From Pseudomonadota bacterium (GTDB taxonomy: Bacteria > Pseudomonadota > Alphaproteobacteria > Rhizobiales > Phreatobacteraceae), in the NCBI GenBank assembly GCA_023416965.1, contig JAEZGJ010000320.1:1-5393 (forward strand): a stretch of DNA of 5,393 bases, written 5' to 3'. This document shows, piece after piece, positions 1 to 5,391 of this stretch. Both the position numbers and the translations under genes were made by a program. The notes under the pieces are model-generated. The model did no database searches, had not been told where the DNA came from, and worked only from the letters and a program-made list of their open reading frames with translations. How positions within the stretch are numbered: the first letter of the stretch is position 1; each line of letters opens with the position of its first letter.

Positions 1-68
1 TAGCCCCGTTCGGTGATCTGAAGGACCGCGTCCCGCTTGAAGTCCTCGGTGAAGTTCGCTTTGCCCAT
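1..68 (-). CDS. IS3-family transposase OrfA, N-terminal 22 codons (partial)
   Basis: The reading frame starts at ATG 68-66 and runs off the window. It encodes MGKANFTEDFKRDAVLQITE and two more residues. This is the opening of IS3-type OrfA proteins, small helix-turn-helix DNA-binding subunits (usually about 90-100 residues) that recognise the IS ends and are fused to OrfB by programmed frameshifting to make the active transposase. A clear ribosome site GGAGG lies at 78-74, five bases before the ATG, and fixes the start. Only the segment before the helix-turn-helix is visible, so whether the element is intact or active cannot be judged here. Confidence 0.8.
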   Translation of the reverse strand, partial: MGKANFTEDFKRDAVLQITERG

Positions 69-102
69 CGGGGCCTCCTTGCCTCAAAATTAGGGAAGAA
101 GG

Positions 103-127
103 CGTCCAGGAATCTAGGGGCGGTTCA
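103..127 (-). repeat. Terminal inverted repeat of the IS3-family element (one copy)
   Basis: The outer end reads TGAACCGCCCCTAGATTCC on the minus strand from 127 inward. The TGAACCGCCCC core resembles the terminal repeats of many IS3-family elements. The partner repeat is outside the window, so the inner limit given here is approximate. Its first three bases also serve as the stop codon of the neighbouring DUF2892-type gene. Confidence 0.65.
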
Positions 128-535
128 CTCTGCATGCGCAATTGCATCGAAATCGCCACGCAGCGCCTTCAGGGCGTAGCGCTCCTGATCGATCTCTTTG
201 GCTGTGCGAAAGCCAAGCCGCCGCAGGATTGGTAGCGGCGGACACCATCCCTGCACCGCATGCTGGAAGAGGAATCCAGTCACCAAGACGGGGAGCGCCA
301 GCCACCGGCGATCGACTGTGGCGCCAAGCACAACGCCGGTGAAAGCCAGACTCGAAGCATTCGCTTCAAGCGTGCGATCTATGTCCCATTCCCGATCGAG
401 CTCATCAAGCCGGGCGGGAATCTCCTCAACGTGTTCCGCGAAATAGGCGACCCTGGCCTCGATCTCTTCCCTGACCCGCCGGTTGATCCTATCACTCGTC
501 TGTGCGGGAACGCGCTCTGTGGTAGATGCCAGCAT
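125..535 (-). CDS. DUF2892 (YgaP-type transmembrane domain) protein, 3' end abutting an IS
   Basis: This is a 136-residue protein of no known biochemical role. Residues 1-57 are hydrophilic and charged (many Arg/Glu) and look helical. Residues 60-74 and 78-94 form two short hydrophobic segments, typical of the DUF2892 inner-membrane domain. The segment GWCPPLPILRRLGFRTAKEI at 96-115 is the family hallmark, and its Cys-Pro-Pro follows the second membrane segment. The start at ATG 535-533 is chosen because GGGAG (549-545) sits nine bases upstream and an EcfG-like promoter lies just beyond. The open frame extends further upstream to 832, but that part overlaps a transposase fossil and looks non-coding. 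The stop codon TGA (127-125) is the first triplet of the IS3 element, so the last residues may not be the ancestral C-terminus. The charged tail RYALKALRGDF is present, so at most a short end piece is likely lost. Confidence 0.75.
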   Translation of the reverse strand: MLASTTERVPAQTSDRINRRVREEIEARVAYFAEHVEEIPARLDELDREWDIDRTLEANASSLAFTGVVLGATVDRRWLALPVLVTGFLFQHAVQGWCPPLPILRRLGFRTAKEIDQERYALKALRGDFDAIAHAE

Positions 536-544
536 GGAGAAAAT

Positions 545-558
545 CTCCCGTTCGGGAG
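545..558. repeat. Perfect dyad CTCCCG-TT-CGGGAG in the leader of the DUF2892 gene
   Basis: Six-base arms are separated by two bases. The dyad lies 10 bases upstream of the ATG and its proximal arm contains the Shine-Dalgarno GGGAG. It could be an operator, or as RNA it could partly occlude the ribosome site, although a two-base loop is too tight without opening a base pair. It also falls close to the transcription start predicted from the EcfG-like boxes. Function is inferred from position only. Confidence 0.4.
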
Positions 559-560
559 CT

Positions 561-585
561 AACCGGTATGCCCCGCCAATGTTCC
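561..585 (-). promoter_or_regulatory. Candidate EcfG (general stress sigma factor) promoter
   Basis: On the minus strand GGAAC (585-581) is followed by exactly 16 bases and GGTT (564-561). The alphaproteobacterial EcfG/PhyR general stress promoter consensus is close to GGAAC-N16-17-CGTT, so both boxes fit with one deviation in the -10. The expected start point near 552-555 would give a leader of about 20 bases carrying a good Shine-Dalgarno for the DUF2892 gene. This suggests that the small membrane protein is induced by general stress. The match was found by eye; no genome-wide background was computed. Confidence 0.5.
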
Positions 586-594
586 TCTGAGGAA
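582..594. repeat. Perfect dyad TTCCTC-T-GAGGAA over the -35 box
   Basis: Six-base arms flank a single central base. Its left arm overlaps four of the five bases of the GGAAC -35 element on the minus strand. A protein binding this dyad would compete with sigma factor, so it could be an operator, but a chance palindrome cannot be excluded. Confidence 0.35.
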
Positions 595-617
595 TTTCTT
601 GCCTCCGCGCGTCTTGA

Positions 618-904
618 GATGCGGGTGAGCGAGACTGCAGTGACATCCTGAAGCGGCGCGAGGCTTGGTTGGCGAGTGAGCTCGATCTCCATCCAGATCG
701 CCCTGTCTTGATCGACGAGACCTGGCATGGATCAACACGGCTAGCCGCCGCGGCGAGCGGCCGGTGCCGGCGTTCCCCTTGGCCGCTGGAAAAGAACAGC
801 CTTTGCCGCGCACTGACGCCTCGCGACTCCATCGCATCATTGTTGCCCGACGGGCCGTAAAGCGCGGAGCCTTCGAGACCTATGTCGACAAGGTGCTCCT
901 ACCT
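618..904 (+). pseudogene. IS630-family transposase fossil (frameshifted central fragment)
   Basis: Three plus-strand frames together give a recognisable central part of an IS630-type DDE transposase. In one frame from 618, DILKRREAWLASELDLHP is followed by RPVLIDETW, the family motif that contains the first catalytic Asp (VFIDET in relatives), and then by GRCRR. A second frame at 778-813 gives PLGRWKRTAFAA, matching the PHGHWKTTTFVA block, and ends in a TGA at 814-816. The first frame resumes with ASLLPDGP up to a TAA at 858-860. A third frame gives VKRGAFETYVDKVLLP (857-904), matching the family segment DGPIN-AFEAYVEQVLVP. At least three frame changes, an internal stop and loss of the C-terminal DN and E motifs show it is dead. 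No terminal repeats were identified, so the element's borders are unknown. The comparison sequences are from memory of the family. Confidence 0.7.
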
Positions 905-1337
905 GCAGCGAGCATTCGTCGTGGAGGCCGTCCGCGCGACGAGCATGACGCGGGGCTCAATCTCCCTTGCGGGAAGAGCCGAGGTGAGCGCCCAAACTGA
1001 CCCCTCAGAACATCAGCGGCCAAACCATTCACCGGTGTCTGAAATCGAGGCGCGAAGAGGACGCCGCGCGTCGGGATCTGACAAAAGCCCGCCGGGCTCC
1101 GACATGAGACAGAGTTCCCCGATCACCGCATTTCGGAAGCGTGCCGCCATTGGCCGCTCTGCGGGCCCTGCTGATCCGACGCCGGCGCTTAACGGGAGTG
1201 CCCGTGCCAATGGCATCCTTCGATCCGGTTGGCATCGCCTGCATACAACCACCCCTTGGGCGAACGGCCGGGGCTCACGTAAGGATCGGCGCGCATATTC
1301 CGGCTTTGGGAGTGGTGTCGGACCCCGAAGGGCACTT
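905..1337. other. Intergenic stretch with no recognisable gene
   Basis: Open frames exist on both strands, but none has a convincing ribosome site, a recognisable product or the domain content of a real protein. They appear to be GC-rich by-products. The left part follows directly on the IS630 fossil and may be more decayed mobile DNA. The right part is the trailer after the last liv-operon gene. The only structured element seen is the terminator-like hairpin at 1086-1098. Confidence 0.6.
1086..1098 (-). terminator. Possible rho-independent terminator of the liv operon
   Basis: Read on the minus strand the sequence is AGCCCGGCGGGCTTTTGT: a five-base-pair GC stem (AGCCC/GGGCT) with a three-base loop, running into four T residues and then GT. 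It is in the right orientation for transcripts from the liv operon. The stem is short and it lies about 240 bases after the last stop codon, so it may be weak or serve a longer trailer. Confidence 0.45.
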
Positions 1338-1967
1338 CTAGCCACTGGGCGCGATGGCTGGAGCGACATCCCCATGATACAGCCGAATGTCGGGCGCGTA
1401 CACGACGCTGCCGAAATCGTCATAGGCCCGTACCTGTCCACCCGAGACGAAGAGGAACCGGTCACAGATCTCGTTCAGGATGTCGAGCTGGAACGGCGCC
1501 GTCGGATGCAGGCAGACGAAGACAAGGTGCTCCTCGTCTTTGAGGCGGCGGAAGAAGTCCAGCATGAAGCCGATATAGCCGTCCTGCGTGTTGAACTGGG
1601 GTTCGTCGAACAGGTGGACGAGCGGATAGGCGCTGCGGGCCCGTTCCTGCAGGAAGGCAGGCCGGGTGCGACGGAACCGGCGCACCTGGTAGGACTGGTG
1701 ATAGTGGATGGCGAGCCGGTCGCGCTCGCGTGGCCTCACCTGATGAATGTCCTGGCCGGCGACGAGGACGCGCCCGGCGCTCGGCGTGTTGGAGCCGGCG
1801 ATCATCTCGAACAGCGTCGTCTTGCCCGCGCCGTTCGGCCCCATGACGCCGATGATCTCGGGGCGATCGAAACGCCTGTCGACACTCAGCGTGAAGCTCG
1901 CCTCGCGGGCGAAAAGGCCGCGATATTCCTTGGCGACCCCGTCGAGGACCAGGATGGGAGCGCTCAT
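1338..1967 (-). CDS. Small ABC-type ATPase lacking the signature/helical region, fifth gene of the liv operon
   Basis: The 209-residue product begins as a normal ABC nucleotide-binding domain: an aromatic A-loop Tyr at 15, Walker A GPNGAGKTT at 43-51, and a Gln at 91 (HYHQSYQ) in the Q-loop position. Walker B with catalytic Glu is LVHLFDEP (116-123, Glu122), and an H-loop-like His154 lies in VCLHPT. Between Gln91 and Asp121 there are only about 30 residues, against about 86 in the neighbouring LivG, and no LSGGQ-like sequence is present. The helical subdomain and signature motif are therefore absent. The D-loop position reads QFNTQDG instead of the usual SALD type. A homodimer could not form normal composite ATP sites; pairing with LivG or LivF, or a regulatory role, is conceivable. 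The start overlaps the livF stop as ATGA, with GGAGG six bases upstream. Without homologues, a fixed family and a recent in-frame deletion cannot be told apart. Confidence 0.8.
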   Translation of the reverse strand: MSAPILVLDGVAKEYRGLFAREASFTLSVDRRFDRPEIIGVMGPNGAGKTTLFEMIAGSNTPSAGRVLVAGQDIHQVRPRERDRLAIHYHQSYQVRRFRRTRPAFLQERARSAYPLVHLFDEPQFNTQDGYIGFMLDFFRRLKDEEHLVFVCLHPTAPFQLDILNEICDRFLFVSGGQVRAYDDFGSVVYAPDIRLYHGDVAPAIAPSG

Positions 1968-2665
1968 TGCAGGCCTCCGAGCAGGGCCTGTTTCAGGGCG
2001 TGATCGGCCGCAAGCTCCCCGGCCTCACCCTGCCAGACGACCTGCCCGCGGGAGAGGACGACGGCGCGATCCGCCACCGAGAGGGCGATATCGGCGTTCT
2101 GCTCGACGACCACCGACGCGATTCCTTCGGCCTTCAGGCGGCGGATCACGGCCATCACGTCGGCGACGATCTTCGGCGCCAGGCCCTGGCTCGGCTCGTC
2201 GAAGAGGACGAGGCCGGGGGAGCCGAGCAGGGCGCGGCCGATGGCCACCATCTGCATCTCGCCGCCGGACAGTGTCTCCGCCTCGCGCGCCATCAGGTAT
2301 TTCAGCGCCGTGAAGCTCTCGGTGATCTCGCCGACCGACCAGCTGCGGTAGGCGGTGGTTTTCACGCCGAGAGACAGGGTCTTGGCAACCGTGAGGGTGG
2401 GGCAGAGCCGCCGGTCGTCGGGGACCCATCCGACCCCCGCGCGGGCGATGTCGTGGGTGTTCCGGGCGGTGATGACCTTGTCCCGGAGACGGATTTCGCC
2501 GCGCCGCGGTTTCGTCAGGCCGAGGACGGAGCGGATCAGGGTGGTCTTTCCCGCCCCGTTCGCCCCGAGCAGGGCGCCGACCTCCCCCGCCGCGACGGCG
2601 AGCGAGACCCCGAACAGGGCCTGCGTTTCGCCGTGGAAAGTGTCGATGCCGCGCACCTCCAGCAT
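1964..2665 (-). CDS. livF: LivF-type branched-chain amino acid ABC transporter ATPase
   Basis: This cytoplasmic ATPase of a HAAT-type importer is 233 residues long, normal for LivF. Visible motifs are Walker A GANGAGKTT (34-42), signature LSGGEMQM (132-139), then GRALL, and Walker B VLFDEPSQGL (153-162). The H-loop position reads VVVEQNAD, with Gln where most ABC proteins have His; this is usual for LivF. The Q-loop region reads WVPDDRRLCPTLTV, corresponding to the family's YVPEGR block. The start at ATG 2665-2663 is preferred because it overlaps the livG stop as TGATG, follows GGGGGAGG, and gives the usual LivF opening MLEVRGIDTF. An upstream ATG at 2701 would add 12 Gly-rich residues inside livG and is unlikely. 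It should pair with LivG to drive import through LivH/LivM. The substrate could also be an amide or related compound, which sequence alone does not settle. Confidence 0.93.
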   Translation of the reverse strand: MLEVRGIDTFHGETQALFGVSLAVAAGEVGALLGANGAGKTTLIRSVLGLTKPRRGEIRLRDKVITARNTHDIARAGVGWVPDDRRLCPTLTVAKTLSLGVKTTAYRSWSVGEITESFTALKYLMAREAETLSGGEMQMVAIGRALLGSPGLVLFDEPSQGLAPKIVADVMAVIRRLKAEGIASVVVEQNADIALSVADRAVVLSRGQVVWQGEAGELAADHALKQALLGGLQ

Positions 2666-3408
2666 CAGGCCGCCTCCCCCAGATTCGAGGCCTTGACCCA
2701 TGGGTTGGCCATCAGCGCCTGCGGTGTTCCCTGCGCAATCACCTGGCCCCAGTGGATCACCGAAATCTCGTCGGCGAGCGAGAACAGGAAGTCCATGTCA
2801 TGCTCGATGATCACCATGGTCACGTCGCCCTTGAGCGCGCGGATAAGGTCGGCAAGACGAGCCCGGCCGTCGGAGCCGAGGCCCGCGGTCGGCTCGTCGA
2901 GGAACAGGAGTTTCGGCCTCGCTGCGAGCGCCACCGCGATCTCCAGCGCCCGCCGCGCGCCATAGGGCAGCGCCTTCGCGGGATCAGCCGCCCGCCGTTG
3001 CAGGCCGACCCGCTCGAGGATGGCCATGGCCTCGTCGACCACACGGGGATCGGCATAGGCCTGTCCGACGGGATCGGCGAACCGCTCGCGCGTCGCCGGG
3101 AGGGCGACGGCGACGTTCTCGAAGACGGAGAACTCGTCGAACAGGTTCATGAGCTGGAAGGAGCGGGCGATGCCGCGGCGGGCGATGAGGTGGGGCTTGA
3201 GGCCGGTAATGTCCTCGCCATCGAAGATGACCTGCCCGCGGTCGGGGCGATAACGGCCGGTCAGGACGTTGAAGCAGGTCGTCTTGCCGGCGCCGTTCGG
3301 CCCCATGATGCCGGAGAGCCGCCCCTTGTCGAAGGCGAGCGAGATGTTCTCCAGAACGACGCGGTCGCCGAAGCGCAGGTGAAGATTGCGGGCCTCGAAC
3401 AGCGCCAT
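2665..3408 (-). CDS. livG: LivG-type branched-chain amino acid ABC transporter ATPase
   Basis: The product is 247 residues long, typical for LivG. It carries Walker A GPNGAGKTT (36-44), the Q-loop RSFQLMNLFDEFSVFENV around Gln85, and the signature LPYGARRALEIA (147-158), a LivG variant of LSYGQQR. Walker B with catalytic Glu is LLFLDEPTAGL (167-177, Glu172), and the H-loop His203 lies in IIEHDMDFLF. The C-terminus keeps the family-type NLGEA ending. It binds and hydrolyses ATP on the cytoplasmic face, paired with LivF, and all its catalytic residues are intact. The ATG follows the livM stop by three bases, and a G-rich stretch (AAGGGGG) upstream serves as ribosome site. Its TGA shares one base with the livF ATG, which implies translational coupling. 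Confidence 0.94.
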   Translation of the reverse strand: MALFEARNLHLRFGDRVVLENISLAFDKGRLSGIMGPNGAGKTTCFNVLTGRYRPDRGQVIFDGEDITGLKPHLIARRGIARSFQLMNLFDEFSVFENVAVALPATRERFADPVGQAYADPRVVDEAMAILERVGLQRRAADPAKALPYGARRALEIAVALAARPKLLFLDEPTAGLGSDGRARLADLIRALKGDVTMVIIEHDMDFLFSLADEISVIHWGQVIAQGTPQALMANPWVKASNLGEAA

Positions 3409-3411
3409 GGC

Positions 3412-4431
3412 TCAGGCCCCCTTCCCTTCCGATGCCGGCACCGGCACGGGAACGGCCGTCCCCTTCCGGCGCAGGCTCTCGAAGAAGCCGGCGATGCCGT
3501 CCGGGCGGAACATCACCAGAATGACGAAGAGAAGCCCGAACCAGAGCATCCAGCCCGTGGTCCAGGCGCCGATCAGGTCGCGCGCCAGCAGGAAGACGAC
3601 GACACCGATGACGGGTCCCCAGTAGGAGACGAGGCCTCCGCCGACCAGCGTCATCATGACGATGTAGCCGGAATAGTGCAGGCTCATCACGTCTGGAAAT
3701 GCCGAGCGCTGGGCCATGGCGAAGAGCCCTCCGGCGAGGCCTGAGAGCGCCGCCGAGATGACGATGGTGGCGAACTTGGCGGTCCAGACGTCGTAGCCGA
3801 CGAAGCGGGCGCGCTCCTCGTTCTGCTTGATGGCCTTCACCGCCCGGCCGAACGGCGAGTGGGCGAGGCGCCACAGGCCGAGCGAGATGACGACGAAGAC
3901 CGCGAAGACGGCATAGTAGAGCGCCACATTGCTCTCGGTGGAGAAGGCGGCGACGCCGAAGTCCATCGGCAGGCGCGCGATCTTCAGAAGCCCGTCCTCG
4001 CCACCCGTAATGGCGTGGGCCTTCATGGCGATGAACCAGAAGACCTGGCCGAAGGCGATGGTCATCAGGGAAAAGTAGATGCCGCGCCGGTGGGAAATGA
4101 AGGCCGCCACCAGCGCGCCGGCGAGCGCCGCCGCCATGAGCGCCGCCAGCATGCAGACCCACAGGTTGGCGGCGATGCTGAACTGGGCGAGACCGAAGGC
4201 GTAGGCGCCGATGCCGAAGAAGGCGCCGTGGCCGAAGGACGGCAGGCCGGCATGGCCGAGGACGAGGTTGAAGGCGAGCGCATAGGTCGCCCAGATCAGG
4301 ATCTCGACGCCGAGATACTGGTAGAGCCCGATCTTCTCGATCCACAGGGGCAAGCTCGCCAGCAGGGCCCAGGTGATGAGCATGGTGGGGGTGAAGGTCC
4401 GGACGATCGTCGGGGGCGGCGTCGCGGTCAT
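3412..4431 (-). CDS. livM: LivM-type branched-chain amino acid ABC transporter permease
   Basis: This is a 339-residue multi-pass inner-membrane permease of the BPD_transp_2 group. The short hydrophilic N-terminus is followed by membrane segments from about residue 15. The family block FNLVLGHAGLPSFGHGAFFG spans 54-73 and RGIYFSLMTIAFGQ spans 116-129. TGGEDGL is at 142-148, and the cytoplasmic coupling loop SPFGRAVKAIKQNEERARF at 192-210 is the expected contact for the ATPases. The C-terminal tail is hydrophilic with a short Val-Pro run (VPVPVP). With LivH it forms the translocation path for substrate delivered by a periplasmic binding protein. GGAGG lies six bases before the ATG, and only one base separates the ATG from the livH stop, so it is translated with livH. 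No damage is seen. Confidence 0.95.
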   Translation of the reverse strand: MTATPPPTIVRTFTPTMLITWALLASLPLWIEKIGLYQYLGVEILIWATYALAFNLVLGHAGLPSFGHGAFFGIGAYAFGLAQFSIAANLWVCMLAALMAAALAGALVAAFISHRRGIYFSLMTIAFGQVFWFIAMKAHAITGGEDGLLKIARLPMDFGVAAFSTESNVALYYAVFAVFVVISLGLWRLAHSPFGRAVKAIKQNEERARFVGYDVWTAKFATIVISAALSGLAGGLFAMAQRSAFPDVMSLHYSGYIVMMTLVGGGLVSYWGPVIGVVVFLLARDLIGAWTTGWMLWFGLLFVILVMFRPDGIAGFFESLRRKGTAVPVPVPASEGKGA

Positions 4432-4432
4432 G

Positions 4433-5356
4433 TCAGGCCTCCAGGGCGCTCTTCTTGCCGAACAGGCCGCGGGCCCGGAACGTGACGACGGCGATCAGCA
4501 GCAGGTACATCGACAGCAGCGACCATTCCGACGCGTAGGCACCCGACAGGCCGACCACCATGCCGACCAGAAGGCCGGCCAGGACGGCGCCCCAGAAGGA
4601 GCCGACACCGCCGAGAACGATCACCAGGAAGGCCGGCACCACGGCGTCCACGCCCATATGCGGCCGGATCCCCCAGATCGGCGCCATGATGACGCCGGCG
4701 AGGGCGGCCAGCATGGTGCCGAAGACGAAGACACCCGTGCGCAGCCTGCCGATGTCGATGCCGAGCGCCTGGACGATCTCTGTGTCATGGGCGCCGGCCT
4801 TCACCATGGCGCCGAACCGGGTGCGCTCGACGATCAGCCAGACCGCGGCGATGGCGGCCACCGCGAAGGCCGCGGCCCAGAAGCGGTAGCGGGACCAGAT
4901 GAGGTCGAGGAAGAAGAACCCGCCGGAGAGGTCGCGCGGCACCGGGAGCGTGTAGTCGCGCGTGCCCCAGACGGTGCGGATCAGATCCTCCAGCACCATG
5001 GCGATGCCGAAGGTCAGCAGCAGGCCATAGAGCGGGTCCTTGCCGTAGGTGCGGCGCATCAGCCGCTCGATCAGCATGCCGAAGGGGGCGACCAGGATGG
5101 GGGCGAGGACGAGCGCGGCACCGTAGCGCCACCCCAGCGGCATGGCGGCCCAGGCCTGAAGCATATCCGGCGGGATCGGCAGGCGCGGCGTGGCGATGGC
5201 ATAGGCGAAATAGGCACCGAGCGCGAACAGCGAGCCATGGGCGAGGTTGATCTGCTCCATCAGCCCGAGGATCAGCATGAAGCCGAGGGCGATGAGAGCG
5301 AACAGGAGACCCAGCGTCAGCCCGTTCACCAGATGCGGCAGGAGATTGAGCAGCAT
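4433..5356 (-). CDS. livH: LivH-type branched-chain amino acid ABC transporter permease
   Basis: This 307-residue inner-membrane permease pairs with LivM. Its opening LLPHLVNGLTLGLLFALIALG is the standard LivH first membrane segment. Next comes LGLMEQINLAHGSLFALGAY at 30-49, matching the family block that contains NxAHG. GKDPLYGLLLTFGIAMVLED is at 105-124, and the cytoplasmic loop FGAMVKAGAHDTEIVQALGI at 181-200 probably docks an ATPase. FLVIVLGGVGSFWGAVLAGL at 243-262 is also conserved. The start at ATG 5356-5354 fits the family N-terminus, although no strong Shine-Dalgarno is visible (only a weak GGG about 8 bases upstream); coupling to an upstream gene may help. It is the first gene of the operon inside this window. 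The substrate-binding protein gene is not in the window and may lie just beyond the right edge. Confidence 0.95.
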   Translation of the reverse strand: MLLNLLPHLVNGLTLGLLFALIALGFMLILGLMEQINLAHGSLFALGAYFAYAIATPRLPIPPDMLQAWAAMPLGWRYGAALVLAPILVAPFGMLIERLMRRTYGKDPLYGLLLTFGIAMVLEDLIRTVWGTRDYTLPVPRDLSGGFFFLDLIWSRYRFWAAAFAVAAIAAVWLIVERTRFGAMVKAGAHDTEIVQALGIDIGRLRTGVFVFGTMLAALAGVIMAPIWGIRPHMGVDAVVPAFLVIVLGGVGSFWGAVLAGLLVGMVVGLSGAYASEWSLLSMYLLLIAVVTFRARGLFGKKSALEA

Positions 5357-5378
5357 GCGCTTGACCCGTCTGCAAGAC

Positions 5379-5391
5379 GCGGGCCGCCCGC
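5379..5391 (-). promoter_or_regulatory. GC hairpin just upstream of livH
   Basis: GCGGG-CCG-CCCGC is a perfect five-base-pair stem with a three-base loop. A smaller hairpin, GTCT-GCA-AGAC (5368-5378), adjoins it. No T-run follows, so it is not a clear terminator. Hairpins in this position between a binding-protein gene and its permease genes often protect the upstream mRNA or dampen downstream expression, but the upstream gene is not visible here, so the role is inference. Confidence 0.3.

Larger units (their letters stand above)
1..127 (-). mobile_element. IS3-family insertion sequence, left end only (runs off the window)
   Basis: Read on the minus strand, the element begins at 127 with TGAACCGCCCC, a terminal sequence of the kind seen in IS3-family elements, which typically start with 5'-TG. 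About 60 bases inside it a strong Shine-Dalgarno sequence and the start of an OrfA-type transposase follow, which is the normal IS3 layout. The rest of the element, including OrfB with its DDE catalytic domain and the other inverted repeat, lies off the left edge. The bases just outside the end on the minus strand read GAG (130-128), which could be one copy of a 3-bp target duplication; this cannot be tested without the other side. The end assignment rests on recognising the family pattern, not on pairing two repeats. Confidence 0.8.

Noticed and set aside
536..832. N-terminal extension of the DUF2892 gene (99 extra codons)
   Set aside because: It overlaps the IS630 fossil on the opposite strand and the promoter-like boxes, is unlike DUF2892 proteins, and lacks a better ribosome site than the one before ATG 535.
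985..1010. CCCAAACTGACCCCTCAG, resembling ends of some insertion sequences
   Set aside because: No partner inverted repeat or target duplication could be found in the window, so it cannot be claimed as an element end.
1323..1335. CCC-TTCG-GGG tetraloop just after the last liv-operon stop codon
   Set aside because: Stem of only three to four pairs and no T-run; too weak to call a terminator.
1013..1465. 150-codon minus-strand open frame between the terminator and the third ATPase
   Set aside because: Its first part lies out of frame inside the ATPase gene and the remainder has no recognisable motif; it also reads through the terminator-like hairpin.
882..2003. 373-codon open frame on the plus strand across the intergenic stretch and the third ATPase gene
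   Set aside because: It lies antisense to a clear ABC ATPase gene, matches no family I recognise, is low-complexity in Arg/Glu/Val as expected from reading GC-rich codons backwards, and has no good ribosome site.
2075..2140. LivF has Gln instead of His at the H-loop (VVVEQNAD)
   Set aside because: This is the normal state of LivF-type proteins and not evidence of an inactive subunit.
1967..2965. Long plus-strand open frame antisense to livF and livG
   Set aside because: A mirror frame of two motif-rich ATPase genes; the Gly/Asp/Arg-rich product has no recognisable domain.
2752..3744. Long plus-strand open frame antisense to livG and livM
   Set aside because: Same explanation: composition (His/Asp/Glu/Arg repeats) is typical of reverse-read high-GC coding DNA.
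2984..4345. 453-codon minus-strand frame overlapping livG and livM
   Set aside because: An out-of-frame reading of livM and livG, extremely Arg-rich; the in-frame genes carry all family motifs.
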